DNA from: Luteibacter yeojuensis
GTDB lineage: Bacteria; Pseudomonadota; Gammaproteobacteria; Xanthomonadales; Rhodanobacteraceae
DNA: 64,000 nt
Assembly: GCF_011742875.1 (NCBI RefSeq)
Contig: NZ_JAAQTL010000001.1
Coordinates: 2,852,001 to 2,916,000, forward strand
Direction of reading: 5' to 3'
The position numbers and the translations under genes were made by a program. This document shows positions 44,065-52,619 of this stretch, piece by piece (position 1 is the first letter of the stretch; every line of letters starts with the position of its first letter). The notes beneath the pieces are model-generated. The model made no database searches, was not told the origin of the DNA, and saw nothing but the letters and a program-made list of their open reading frames with translations.

Positions 44065-44922
44065 TCAGTAGGCCTCTAACGGCTTCATGCTGAGCGCCGT
44101 GTCGAGACCCTCGCGAAGCCTGATGCCGACCGCGACGGCGCGGGCTTCACGGTCCGCCGAGGCCTGGGCTTCGGCAACGCGCGCGGACTCTGCGGCGAGC
44201 ATCGTCGACCGAATCTTCATGAGCTGATTGATCTGGGATCCCGAAAGGGCGTTCGCCACTTGTAGCTGACGACCATGGCCCTCGGCGGTCGCCGTGAGGT
44301 CCGCCAGCTCCTTGATGCTTTCCACTTCGCCCAGCAATTCCGCCTCGTCGTCAGCGATAGTCGCCACCAGGGCATCGTTAGCTGCCTTTCGTGCACGCGA
44401 CGACTCAATGGCCGCTTTATCGCCGAACGAGGCCGGGGCCTTCGCGTGATCCTCGACCGTCTTGTAGTGCTTCACATAGTCGTCCGTCGACTGACCGTCC
44501 ATGATCGCCGCGAGCTTGTCCTTGAACGGAATGGGGATGATTTCGTCCCCTCCTTTGTTGATAATCCAGGTAAATTCGTTGTAAATCTCAGTATTGAACT
44601 CGATATTCTTATTGATTTCCGTATTTACATTCAGGATGTCTTTATTGATGTTCTTGATGGCCGTAGTCGACTTATCGATATTGGTAGTTGATTTGTTTAT
44701 CGATAGTGTCGACTTGTCGATGTTGTTCGTGTAGTAGTTGATCGTTCCCGATTCCTTGTCCGCTAGCTGGCGATGAATCCCCGTCAACTGGAAGTTCTGC
44801 GCGACGTTCGATGCGAAGACGGCCATGTCAAACACGGGCGTGACCGCATGCGTGGGGCCGGCTACCAATGCACCCGCCAGCGCCAGTGCGCATGCATTCC
44901 TCTTCATGTAATTTGCTTTCAA
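44065..44922 (-). CDS. trbJ: TrbJ/VirB5-like T4SS protein with Asn/Lys/Thr-rich insert
   Basis: The start is probably TTG at 44922, because AAGGAGG lies exactly 5 bases before it; the ATG at 44907 is too far from that site. The 285-residue exported protein (signal cleavage near GPTHA) opens with PVFDMAVFASNVAQNFQL, typical of TrbJ. Its C-terminal half is a long alpha-helical hairpin (ALVATIADDEAELLGEVES, then SQINQLMKIRSTMLAAESA). TrbJ/VirB5 is a minor pilus component or adhesin. Residues about 60-118 are a low-complexity stretch built on INKSTTNIDKSTT, encoded by DNA much richer in A+T than its surroundings. Confidence 0.82.
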   Translation of the reverse strand: MKANYMKRNACALALAGALVAGPTHAVTPVFDMAVFASNVAQNFQLTGIHRQLADKESGTINYYTNNIDKSTLSINKSTTNIDKSTTAIKNINKDILNVNTEINKNIEFNTEIYNEFTWIINKGGDEIIPIPFKDKLAAIMDGQSTDDYVKHYKTVEDHAKAPASFGDKAAIESSRARKAANDALVATIADDEAELLGEVESIKELADLTATAEGHGRQLQVANALSGSQINQLMKIRSTMLAAESARVAEAQASADREARAVAVGIRLREGLDTALSMKPLEAY

Positions 44923-44970
44923 CGTTGCCTCCTTGTGGTGGGGATATCGGCATGCTTGCCGAATGGGTGG

Positions 44971-46272
44971 TTAACGGAACTGATATTCGAATGCCTGGTA
45001 TGGCTTATTGAAGGTGAGATCTTTCACGGCCATCACATTGAACCGGTAACCCGGCCTGATCTGCAGGGTCGGTGCCACGTTCATGTTCTTCTCGATCATT
45101 TTGATGGCCACTTCTCCTACCTGCTGGGCCAGCGCCTGGCTCAGCGTCGCGGCATTGGATGAACCGAAGGGATCGCTGCTCGGATCGATGCGTGAAGAGG
45201 TCAACCCCGCCGTGATGCCGGACATGAGGATGGCTGAGCCGAACATCCGCAGGTAATGGCTGTTGACCTTGTCGTTGAAGCCAGCATATCCGGCACTATC
45301 GACGCCTTCCATCGCACCGATATCCATGGCCCTTCCATCCGGGAACACGATGCGCTGCCAGGCAACGAGCACCCGCGACTGCCCCAGCACGACGTTGTTG
45401 TTATAACGTCCGATCAGCTTGGATCCTTGTGGAATGAGCCGATACCTGCCCGTGGGCGTGTCGAACACGTCCTGACTGACCTGGGCCACGATCTGCCCGG
45501 GAAGTTCGGAGTTGATACCGGATATCATGGTCGCGGGTATCACCGAACCTGCACGCACTTCGTATGCCGTCCGCGGGTCTTCGAGTTCGGAATCCAGCAG
45601 CCAGCGATCGCTGTTCTTGCCCTTCGTCGTCTTCCGATCGAATCTCGCATAGTCGCCTCCGGCAACGATCAGAGCACCGTCTTGTCCTTCGGGCCCCGTT
45701 GCGCCACCGCCGTTTCCACTGTCGCCGCGTCTGTCGCCGGTTTCCGCACCGCCAGAGTTGCCGGGATCGTTCTTTCCATCGTCGCGGGTCTCGGACTTCT
45801 TCGGTGCAGATTGCAGCAGCCCCGTCCTCGCACGCATGGCCGTCTGGAAGAGTTTCATCCTCTCTTTCGCCATCTCGTCGTTATCCTGCTGCCTCGTCGG
45901 TTCCGCTCCGGCGGATGCGGGCTGCGGCGGAATATCCAGATCCTCGACCCGAGCGATGGGAAACGAGGGCACGGCGTTCTCTTCGGGATCGGGCACGAGC
46001 CCCGCCACGGCACCACTGGCCAGCATCTGGTCGACGAGTTGACTGTTTTCCGGAAGCGCCGCCGTCGAAACGGTCTTTGCCTCCGCCCGCTTGCTTCCGC
46101 CACGCTGCACGGCAACCAGCGCCACGAGGACGACGAATACCACGACTACACCGCCCACTATGAACAGCGGCAGATTGTTTACCCTGCGCACACCGATGGA
46201 TGGATCGCCGGGCTTCGGCAACAGATCGGCGTCGGGCAGCAGGTCACCATTGACCGTTCGTTGTCTTTCCAT
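44971..46272 (-). CDS. trbI: TrbI/VirB10-like T4SS core protein
   Basis: This 433-residue protein has a cytoplasmic N-terminus, one membrane helix at residues 34-55, and a Pro/Asp/Gly-rich periplasmic linker to about 225. The conserved TrbI/VirB10 barrel domain follows (AGSVIPATMISGINSELPGQ, IVAQVSQDVFDTPTGRYRLI, PQGSKLIGRYNN, VAWQRIVFPDG, ending RPGYRFNVMAVKDL). It spans both membranes and forms the outer-membrane core with TrbG and TrbH. The ATG at 46272 has GGTAGG upstream and lies 5 bp after trbH. Confidence 0.92.
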   Translation of the reverse strand: MERQRTVNGDLLPDADLLPKPGDPSIGVRRVNNLPLFIVGGVVVVFVVLVALVAVQRGGSKRAEAKTVSTAALPENSQLVDQMLASGAVAGLVPDPEENAVPSFPIARVEDLDIPPQPASAGAEPTRQQDNDEMAKERMKLFQTAMRARTGLLQSAPKKSETRDDGKNDPGNSGGAETGDRRGDSGNGGGATGPEGQDGALIVAGGDYARFDRKTTKGKNSDRWLLDSELEDPRTAYEVRAGSVIPATMISGINSELPGQIVAQVSQDVFDTPTGRYRLIPQGSKLIGRYNNNVVLGQSRVLVAWQRIVFPDGRAMDIGAMEGVDSAGYAGFNDKVNSHYLRMFGSAILMSGITAGLTSSRIDPSSDPFGSSNAATLSQALAQQVGEVAIKMIEKNMNVAPTLQIRPGYRFNVMAVKDLTFNKPYQAFEYQFR

Positions 46273-46277
46273 ATCGC

Positions 46278-46688
46278 CTACCCCCGCCGCGTCCATGTGC
46301 CACCCGCATAGGCGCGGAAGCCATCGAACACCCACGGCCGCGACAAGGTGATATCGCCCACGGTAACCGTCACGCGATAGAGGACGCCCTCGACGAGGGC
46401 TACATGACAGTCGAAGACCTCACCCGCTTCTGGCACATCCTTCATGACGAAGCCTCTGGCCCGAAGAGCCGCGTGAAGCGCGACATCGAATGCACCTGTG
46501 GCCTGTCGCGATGGTATGAGGACAGTCGCAGTCGGCTCATATACCTCGCTCACGCCGTTCACGACGTCTTCCACCACAGAGCGCCGCAGGGGATCCGTAT
46601 CGGCAACCGAAGCGGTCGTCCTGGGCGCAACGGGTACGCATCCGCCAAGCAGCCAGGCCATAAAAAGGGGTATCCAAAGCCTCCTCAT
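46278..46688 (-). CDS. trbH: TrbH/VirB7-like lipoprotein
   Basis: This 136-residue lipoprotein has lipobox WLLGGC (Cys17). The mature part has the TrbH pattern EPTATVLIPSRQATGAFDVA followed by LRARGFVM, and ends in a small beta domain (TVTVGDITLSRPWVFDGF). It sits between trbG and trbI, the position of trbH in RP4, and overlaps the trbG stop by 4 bp. VirB7-type lipoproteins stabilise VirB9/TrbG in the outer-membrane core complex. It is much larger than the short VirB7 of Agrobacterium. Confidence 0.78.
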   Translation of the reverse strand: MRRLWIPLFMAWLLGGCVPVAPRTTASVADTDPLRRSVVEDVVNGVSEVYEPTATVLIPSRQATGAFDVALHAALRARGFVMKDVPEAGEVFDCHVALVEGVLYRVTVTVGDITLSRPWVFDGFRAYAGGTWTRRG

Positions 46689-47584
46689 CGGCGTCTCTCG
46701 ATGGTGACCTTGCGCTGCCCCGCGCCGACACCAGAGACCAAGACGGCTTTTTCGAACAGGGTATCCACGACATAGCGGCCATCCTGGAGACGGTAGTTCA
46801 CCATGACTTCGTCGTCTTTTTTGAACACGCTTCCGCTAGCTCGCACAACAAGCAGCGTAGGTGCTTCGCCTTGCGGGAACGTGGATGGCATCTCGATAAT
46901 CGTCTTGAGCCCGTCGTTATAGACCCGCGTGGGCTTGAATGGCGCATTGCCGCTCACCCGATAACCGAAATCGAGGTTACCTAAGTATTCGTTCTTCGCG
47001 CTGGCAGCCGGCACGCGCTGGGCGGCGGCTGTACGCCTCTTCATGGCCGCCCATTTCGACTCAGACGACTCGGGATAGGAAAACGCCACCCGTGGCATGT
47101 ACTCCGTGCGATGGGAACGCAGTCGAAGATGGTAGGTTCGCCTGTCCGTGGTGACCATCAGCGATGTTTCCAAGCCGACGTCCAGGGGCTTGATCACCAG
47201 GTGCTGTATGGCGTCGTCGCCCGTACCCGACAATGCCGGCTCGACCAGCCAACGCACGGCGTCACCCAGGTTCACGGAGCTGACCTGCTCGCCCGACTCG
47301 AGTTCCACGTCGCATACCTGCAGGACCGCACAGACGATGCTCGGCTGCGATTGCCCGTACAGAAAGCGAATGGTTCCGTCCGGGCCAGGTACTGGCTTGA
47401 CCGACGACGACGTGCTCGCGATCCACTTGCGTGAGATATCGAGGCCCGCCTTCTCCTGATCGGTGAGCTTGGGGTTTTCAGCCGAAAAGAACTGGTCGGC
47501 GAGTTGCGTTTCATTGGTAGCGGCCGAGGCGGCGCCAGCCACGACTATCATCATCATCGCAGCAATTAACAGGGTTGTTTTCAT
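46685..47584 (-). CDS. trbG: TrbG/VirB9-like T4SS core protein
   Basis: This 299-residue periplasmic protein has a signal peptide ending near residue 21 (GAASA). It has the VirB9/TrbG two-domain form: an N-terminal domain with VRFLYG-like IRFLYGQSQPSIVCAVLQVC and TTDRRTYHLRLRS, then a C-terminal domain with LDFGYRVSGNAPFKPTRVY and KTIIEMP. It pairs with TrbH and TrbI in the outer-membrane pore. One Cys pair (CAVLQVC) is visible near residue 84. It starts 13 bp after trbF. Confidence 0.9.
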   Translation of the reverse strand: MKTTLLIAAMMMIVVAGAASAATNETQLADQFFSAENPKLTDQEKAGLDISRKWIASTSSSVKPVPGPDGTIRFLYGQSQPSIVCAVLQVCDVELESGEQVSSVNLGDAVRWLVEPALSGTGDDAIQHLVIKPLDVGLETSLMVTTDRRTYHLRLRSHRTEYMPRVAFSYPESSESKWAAMKRRTAAAQRVPAASAKNEYLGNLDFGYRVSGNAPFKPTRVYNDGLKTIIEMPSTFPQGEAPTLLVVRASGSVFKKDDEVMVNYRLQDGRYVVDTLFEKAVLVSGVGAGQRKVTIERRR

Positions 47585-47597
47585 TGATCGTGCTCTA

Positions 47598-48314
47598 TCA
47601 GAACTGCTTGGTCCAGGAGTAATCCGAAATCTGTATGCCCATCGGATTCAGGCGGATCCGGTCTTCTGTAACGTCCGCAGGCGTCGCCTGGCTATCGACA
47701 TTGAGCAAAGCCCGCATCCGGTACGGCTTGCCGACGATTTCCCCCTTGCGCGTACGCTGGGTCTCGATCCAGTCCACCTGCCACGTGCTGGCCGTTTGTG
47801 GAATGGCCGAAACGATCTCCACGTTCACGGTATGCTTCTGCGCTCTCTTGAAGGGATTGGTTTCCGGATTGCCATTGAGGTACGCCGTCATCTTGCGCGT
47901 GGCCGCGCTATTGCCGGCCATCACCGCGTAGACTTTGAAAATAGCGCGCCGCTGCATGGCGATGTCGGGGGTTACCGTGCGCGCATTCACGATGAACTCC
48001 GCTACAGTCGCTCGGACGATCCGCTGATCGACCTTATCGGCCTGCTTTGCCGGCGCGACGGCCATGGCCTCCCCCAGCTTGTTGACTTCTACTACGTAGG
48101 GAATGAACTTCGATTGGCTTCCGATGTAGATCACGCCACCCACCGCCGCCAGGGCCACCAGCATGCTGACCAAAGCCATTGCCTGCCAAAGCGTACGCGA
48201 CGCAATGAGGCTGCCAACATGCGAGTTCCAGCTCCGCTGCGCGTTCAGGTAGGGATGCTGTAGCGCTTGCGAAACCACACCGTTCGGAGACACGCGCTTC
48301 TTCTTCAACTTCAT
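47598..48314 (-). CDS. trbF: TrbF/VirB8-like T4SS inner-membrane protein
   Basis: This 238-residue bitopic protein has a short basic cytoplasmic tail with NPYLNAQRSW-like QHPYLNAQRSWNSHVGSL, one helix at residues about 44-64, and a periplasmic NTF2-like domain (SKFIPYVVEVNKLGEAMAV, STWQVDWIETQRTRKGEIVG). TrbF and VirB8 nucleate assembly of the channel. GGAGT, located within the last codons of trbE, serves as its ribosome-binding site, and only 2 bp separate the two genes. Confidence 0.9.
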   Translation of the reverse strand: MKLKKKRVSPNGVVSQALQHPYLNAQRSWNSHVGSLIASRTLWQAMALVSMLVALAAVGGVIYIGSQSKFIPYVVEVNKLGEAMAVAPAKQADKVDQRIVRATVAEFIVNARTVTPDIAMQRRAIFKVYAVMAGNSAATRKMTAYLNGNPETNPFKRAQKHTVNVEIVSAIPQTASTWQVDWIETQRTRKGEIVGKPYRMRALLNVDSQATPADVTEDRIRLNPMGIQISDYSWTKQF

Positions 48315-48316
48315 GA

Positions 48317-50848
48317 TCAGACTCCATAGTCCGCGAGGCGTAAACCCTTCAGTTGCAGCCAGTCATGCACCCATGCGTCCCCATAGCGCGCCTCGAGCGC
48401 GCGTATGGTGGCTATGGATTCCTTGTCGGTGCTGCCAATGAAGGCCAGGGCGAGAGGACCAAGGGCAAGGTCATAGAGGCGACGGCCCTTGTCGGACATG
48501 TAGTAGTAATGGCGCTTCTGCACTGCCGTGGCGAGTATTTCGATCTGCCGCGTGTTCAGCCCCATGCGTCTGTACAGTGCCGCCGCGTCGTCGTCTCGAG
48601 CGAATGGATTCGGCAGGAAGATCTTGGTCGCCGTGGATTCGACGATGACGTCGAGGATGCCGGAGTTGGCTGCATCAGAAAGGCTCTGGGTCGCCATGAT
48701 CACGAGGCAGTTCGACTTGCGAAGCACCTTCAACCATTCGCGAATCTTCGCCCGGAACACCGGATGGCCAAGCATAAGCCAGGCCTCGTCCAGGATGATG
48801 GCAGCCGGCTGCCCGTTCAGCGACGCTTCAATGCGGCGAAAGAGATACAGCAGCACCGGCAGAACGTACTTGTCGCCAAGATTGAGCAGGTCCTCGATCT
48901 CGAACACGGCAAAGTCAGACAGGCGGAGGCCGTCGACGGAGGCATCGAGCAGGTGACCCATGGTCCCGTCGGCAGTATAGATCTTCAGCGCTTCGCGAAT
49001 CGCCTCGTCCTGTATCATAAGGACGAATTCGGACAAGGTCGTGGCGCCGGACTGATGCATGGACTGCAAAGCGCTGCCGATCTCGTTGCGTTGGACCGGC
49101 GTGGTGTGCACGCCATTAAGCGCCAGCATGGAATCTAACCATTCCATGGCCCAACCGCGATCAGACTTCGATTCCAGGAACTGCAACGGGCAGAACGCCA
49201 GATCGTCGTCGTCTCCCGCCACGTCGAAATGGAGGCCACCGCACGCTCTCACCAAGGGGTACAGCGAACGCCCCTTGTCGAAGCAGTACAGGGACATGCC
49301 AGGATAGCGACGAAGCTGCGCGGCGAGGATGCCGAGATGCGTCGACTTGCCGGCGCCCGTGGGGCCAAAGATGAAAGTGTGCCCCAGGTCGTTCACGTGC
49401 AGGTTCAGCCGGAACGGCGTGGCGCCCTGGGTAACGCACTGCATCAGGGCAGGCGAATTCGGCGGATACATGGGACACGGCGCCTCCGGCAGTCCCGTCC
49501 ATATGGTCGCGGTTGGCAGGAGATCCGCGAGATTCAATGTATTGATCTGCGGCCGCCGGACGTTCTCCACACCGTGACCTGGGAAGCTACCAAGCAAAGC
49601 GTCCATCGTGTTGATGGTTTCGACCCGAGCGGCGAATCCGCGCGCATTGATCGCCTTTTCTATCTGCCTCATCGAACGATCCAGGCGCGATCGATCCTCG
49701 TCGGACACCACGACGACACTCGTGTAGTACCCCTGAGCGACGAGTCCGCTGTTGATCTCCGCGATGGCCGCCTCGGCGTCATGCATCATCGACAACGCGT
49801 CGTAGTTCACCGCTCCGTTGTTCGTCTGGAATATCTGATCGAAGAAACCCCTGACCTTCTGTCGCCACTTCTTGCGAAACTTCTCCATCTGACGGAGGGC
49901 TTCGTGCTGGTCCATGAAGATGAACCGGTTCGACCAGCGGTACTCGCTGGGGAGCTCCGCTAGCGACGCCAGTATCCCCGGATAGGATTCCATAGGGAAT
50001 CCTTCGATGGCCACGACCTGAACGAAGCGCCGTCCGATGCGCGGCGCAATGCCGGTCCAGATTTCCTGCCCCCCGACGAGCGCATCGATATATACCGGGT
50101 TTTCAGGCAGAACGATGGGGTGATCGAGGCCGGTGACGCAGAACTGCAGCCAACGCAGGAAGTCGTCGTGAGTGACCGTGCGCCCTTCTTCCGTGATGCT
50201 TTCATGCCCCTGAAGACGACGCATTTTGAATACGCTTGAGAGACGGCTTTCGAAACTACGGCATTCACGCTGGAAATCACCTATGAGGCTCTGGGTCCGT
50301 TCGGTATGCCCGGCTACTTCCGTGTCGTCGTCGAACATCATCTCCACGAACTTGCGTTGGGCAACCTGCGGTGGATAGTAGGTGAGGGTCATCACGAGGT
50401 AGCCCTCGTAAGTCGTCCCCAGGCTTCGGAACAGACGGCGGCGCTCCTCGTCAATTGCCGCCGACACAGGATCGGGAAAATGCGAGGTAGCCGCGTCAGG
50501 GTATTCGCGGGCGGGTCGGCGCACGGCATCGACATGCAGCATCCAACCGTTACCAAGGCGCGACAGTACCTGGTTCACGCGCATAGACGCCGCCTCGCGC
50601 TGCTCGTCGGTGCTGCTGGCGGCGTCGTCGCCTTCGAACATCCAGGCGGCCATGAAGGCGCCGCTCTTGCAGACGATTACGCCGTCGGCGGCGACGGCAG
50701 CGTAATTGAGCAGGTCGGATACGGCCTGCCCATGAGGTCTGCGGAAGTCGAGCTTGGGTTCGGCATCCAGGCGGCGGATACCCGCGATCAACAGGATGAC
50801 GAGGATGGCGGTAACAACCGCCATCCCCGTGATAAGCCAGACGATCAT
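48317..50848 (-). CDS. trbE: TrbE/VirB4-like T4SS ATPase
   Basis: This 843-residue ATPase has one N-terminal membrane helix (MIVWLITGMAVVTAILVIL), the CagE/TrbE/VirB4 N-terminal domain to about 430, and a P-loop domain with Walker A FGPTGAGKST near residue 498 and Walker B IILDEAWLML near 687. It energises pilus assembly and transport. The ATG at 50848 overlaps the trbD stop by 4 bp; the open frame continuing upstream is the trbD region read in another phase. The size matches IncP TrbE. Confidence 0.93.
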   Translation of the reverse strand: MIVWLITGMAVVTAILVILLIAGIRRLDAEPKLDFRRPHGQAVSDLLNYAAVAADGVIVCKSGAFMAAWMFEGDDAASSTDEQREAASMRVNQVLSRLGNGWMLHVDAVRRPAREYPDAATSHFPDPVSAAIDEERRRLFRSLGTTYEGYLVMTLTYYPPQVAQRKFVEMMFDDDTEVAGHTERTQSLIGDFQRECRSFESRLSSVFKMRRLQGHESITEEGRTVTHDDFLRWLQFCVTGLDHPIVLPENPVYIDALVGGQEIWTGIAPRIGRRFVQVVAIEGFPMESYPGILASLAELPSEYRWSNRFIFMDQHEALRQMEKFRKKWRQKVRGFFDQIFQTNNGAVNYDALSMMHDAEAAIAEINSGLVAQGYYTSVVVVSDEDRSRLDRSMRQIEKAINARGFAARVETINTMDALLGSFPGHGVENVRRPQINTLNLADLLPTATIWTGLPEAPCPMYPPNSPALMQCVTQGATPFRLNLHVNDLGHTFIFGPTGAGKSTHLGILAAQLRRYPGMSLYCFDKGRSLYPLVRACGGLHFDVAGDDDDLAFCPLQFLESKSDRGWAMEWLDSMLALNGVHTTPVQRNEIGSALQSMHQSGATTLSEFVLMIQDEAIREALKIYTADGTMGHLLDASVDGLRLSDFAVFEIEDLLNLGDKYVLPVLLYLFRRIEASLNGQPAAIILDEAWLMLGHPVFRAKIREWLKVLRKSNCLVIMATQSLSDAANSGILDVIVESTATKIFLPNPFARDDDAAALYRRMGLNTRQIEILATAVQKRHYYYMSDKGRRLYDLALGPLALAFIGSTDKESIATIRALEARYGDAWVHDWLQLKGLRLADYGV

Positions 50849-51156
50849 CGGTATTGCCGCTCCTCGGCCACGCCATTCGTACGAAATGGCGTAGAACGCG
50901 GCGCGTAGTACTTCTTGTAGCCGCGCTGCCTGAGGTAGACATAACGCAGCTTGGGATCGGACTTGGCCATGAGACGGAAGATCTGTAGCGCGGCCACCCA
51001 CAGGAACACACCGAATATCCCGGCCTTTATCTCCTGAGCCGAGAAGATCAGCGCTCCCGCGAGCAATCCCGTGAACATAACGAGTTCACGATCCCCTCCA
51101 AGAACGAGGTTGTCTCGATTGCCTGCCCGACGAATCGGTACCGTTCGAGCACCCAT
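50845..51156 (-). CDS. trbD: TrbD/VirB3-like T4SS protein
   Basis: This 103-residue protein has a basic N-terminus (RTVPIRRAGNRDNLVLGGDR), the conserved TrbD opening, then two adjacent hydrophobic segments (residues 29-65). It ends in a charged tail with LRQRGYKKYYAPRSTPFR. VirB3/TrbD is a small inner-membrane partner of the VirB4 ATPase. It shares a single base with trbC (TGATG) and overlaps trbE by 4 bp. Confidence 0.88.
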   Translation of the reverse strand: MGARTVPIRRAGNRDNLVLGGDRELVMFTGLLAGALIFSAQEIKAGIFGVFLWVAALQIFRLMAKSDPKLRYVYLRQRGYKKYYAPRSTPFRTNGVAEERQYR

Positions 51157-51536
51157 CAAACGACAGCCGAGGCATTGGATGGAATGAAGAAGAAGCCTCT
51201 GGCGTCCCCTTCCCAACGTCCGCCGAAGAGTTCGACGATGTTGCTCGCCTGCACGATGACGGACACCACAAGGACGATGAATACCATCGTCCGGAGGAAT
51301 CCGCTGATCTCTCCACCGAAGATCAGCATCGCACCGCATGCAACGATACCGACCAATGAGATGATGAAGGGAACAGGCCCGGTCATGGACGTCCGGAAGG
51401 TGGTCAAACCCTCCTCATAAGGCAAATTCTGGGCAAGTGCCAGAGATGGCATCATGATGGCGACAGATAGCAGGATTGCTCCCACAACTCTAAGCATCAA
51501 GGTACCTGCCGGCTTGGCCTGGGACAAAGCGATCAT
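51156..51536 (-). CDS. trbC: TrbC/VirB2-like major T4SS pilin
   Basis: This 126-residue pre-pilin has a long leader to about residue 35 (IMMPSLALAQ), then two hydrophobic helices (FIISLVGIVACGAMLIFGGE and RTMVFIVLVVSVIVQASNIV) joined by a short polar loop, the VirB2/TrbC pattern. The C-terminal tail (WEGDARGFFFIPSNASAVV) is removed during cyclisation in RP4; no traF-like peptidase gene is next to it. GGAG seven bases upstream supports the ATG. Confidence 0.88.
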   Translation of the reverse strand: MIALSQAKPAGTLMLRVVGAILLSVAIMMPSLALAQNLPYEEGLTTFRTSMTGPVPFIISLVGIVACGAMLIFGGEISGFLRTMVFIVLVVSVIVQASNIVELFGGRWEGDARGFFFIPSNASAVV

Positions 51537-51554
51537 TTTTTTCTCCGGGGACGT

Positions 51555-52523
51555 TTAAAGATTCCGCAGCACGTAACGCCCGTCCTCGTACCCATCGACG
51601 GCTACGATGTCCTGGACGCGACGGCCGCCGGGGGTGCGCGTGATATGAACGAGCAGGTGAACGGCTTCGCCGATCAGCGGCTCGATGGGCCGCGGCGCAT
51701 CGCGGTGCATACTGATGAGCATCGCCAGCCGCGAGAGGCCGGCACGCGCATCGTTGGCGTGGAGCGTGGCCGCTCCACCCTCGTGGCCTGTATTCCAGGC
51801 CATGAGCAGGTCCAGCGCCTCCGGACCGCGCACCTCGCCTACGAGGATGCGGTCGGGTCGCATGCGCAACGAGGTGCGCAGCAGCTGGGTCATGTCAACG
51901 TCGAACGACGTGCGGTACTGAACGAAGTTTTCGGCGGCGCACTGGATCTCGCCGGTGTCCTCGATGATGAAGACGCGCTCCCTGTCGTTCGCCTCGACCA
52001 TCTCGCGGATGATGGCGTTGATCAGGGTGGTCTTTCCCGAGCCGGTGCCGCCGATGACCAGGATGTTGCGGTGCGCATGGATCGCGTTAAGCAGCACCTC
52101 GCGCTGGCCAGCCGTCATCGTCCCGCCGGCGACATAGTCGGCGAGGCTGAAGATGGCGATGGCCTTCTTGCGCAGGGCGAAGGTCGGTCCGCTGACGATC
52201 GGCGGAAGCTGCGCGGCGAAGCGCGATCCGTCGAGTGGAAACTCGGATTCGAGAACTGGGTTCGATTTTGTGATCTCTTTTCCGTAGTAACCTGCCGTGG
52301 TCTTGATCACGGCCTCCGACTGGCTCGGCCGCATCGTACCGATGCAACGCATGCCTTCGCCGAGTCTTTCCTGCCAAAGCCGGCTGTCCGCGTTCAACAT
52401 GATCTCGACCGTCTTCGGGTCGTTGAACGCATTCATGAATGTATCGCCGAGGTCGCGCAGCAGTTTTTCGCGCGCACGCTCCCTCAGCACGGCGGTCGGA
52501 CCGCCGGCTTGTACCGCTTCCAT
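51555..52523 (-). CDS. trbB: TrbB/VirB11-like T4SS ATPase
   Basis: This 322-residue hexameric ATPase has an N-terminal domain to about 140, Walker A GGTGSGKTT at residues 158-166, Asp box IIEDTGEIQC at 186-195, Walker B RILVGEVRG near 225-233 and His box TGHEGGAATLHAND at 245-258. The IEDTGEIQCAAEN wording is that of TrbB rather than Agrobacterium VirB11. It is the first gene of the trb block and begins 96 bp after the usher stop, on the same strand. No strong promoter was recognised in that gap. Confidence 0.93.
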   Translation of the reverse strand: MEAVQAGGPTAVLRERAREKLLRDLGDTFMNAFNDPKTVEIMLNADSRLWQERLGEGMRCIGTMRPSQSEAVIKTTAGYYGKEITKSNPVLESEFPLDGSRFAAQLPPIVSGPTFALRKKAIAIFSLADYVAGGTMTAGQREVLLNAIHAHRNILVIGGTGSGKTTLINAIIREMVEANDRERVFIIEDTGEIQCAAENFVQYRTSFDVDMTQLLRTSLRMRPDRILVGEVRGPEALDLLMAWNTGHEGGAATLHANDARAGLSRLAMLISMHRDAPRPIEPLIGEAVHLLVHITRTPGGRRVQDIVAVDGYEDGRYVLRNL

Positions 52524-52619
52524 AGTTGTCGTTTCTCAGGGACGCCGACACGACCCTCGTGGTCGCGTCGGCGCTTGTCGCCGGCAGACGCATCCGCGTC
52601 CGCGATTATGCTTGTGGTA

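Noticed and set aside
51156..51339. Upstream extension of trbD
   Set aside because: It reads the trbC region in another phase and gives an Arg-rich nonsense sequence; the ATG at 51156 matches the TrbD N-terminus and overlaps the trbC stop.
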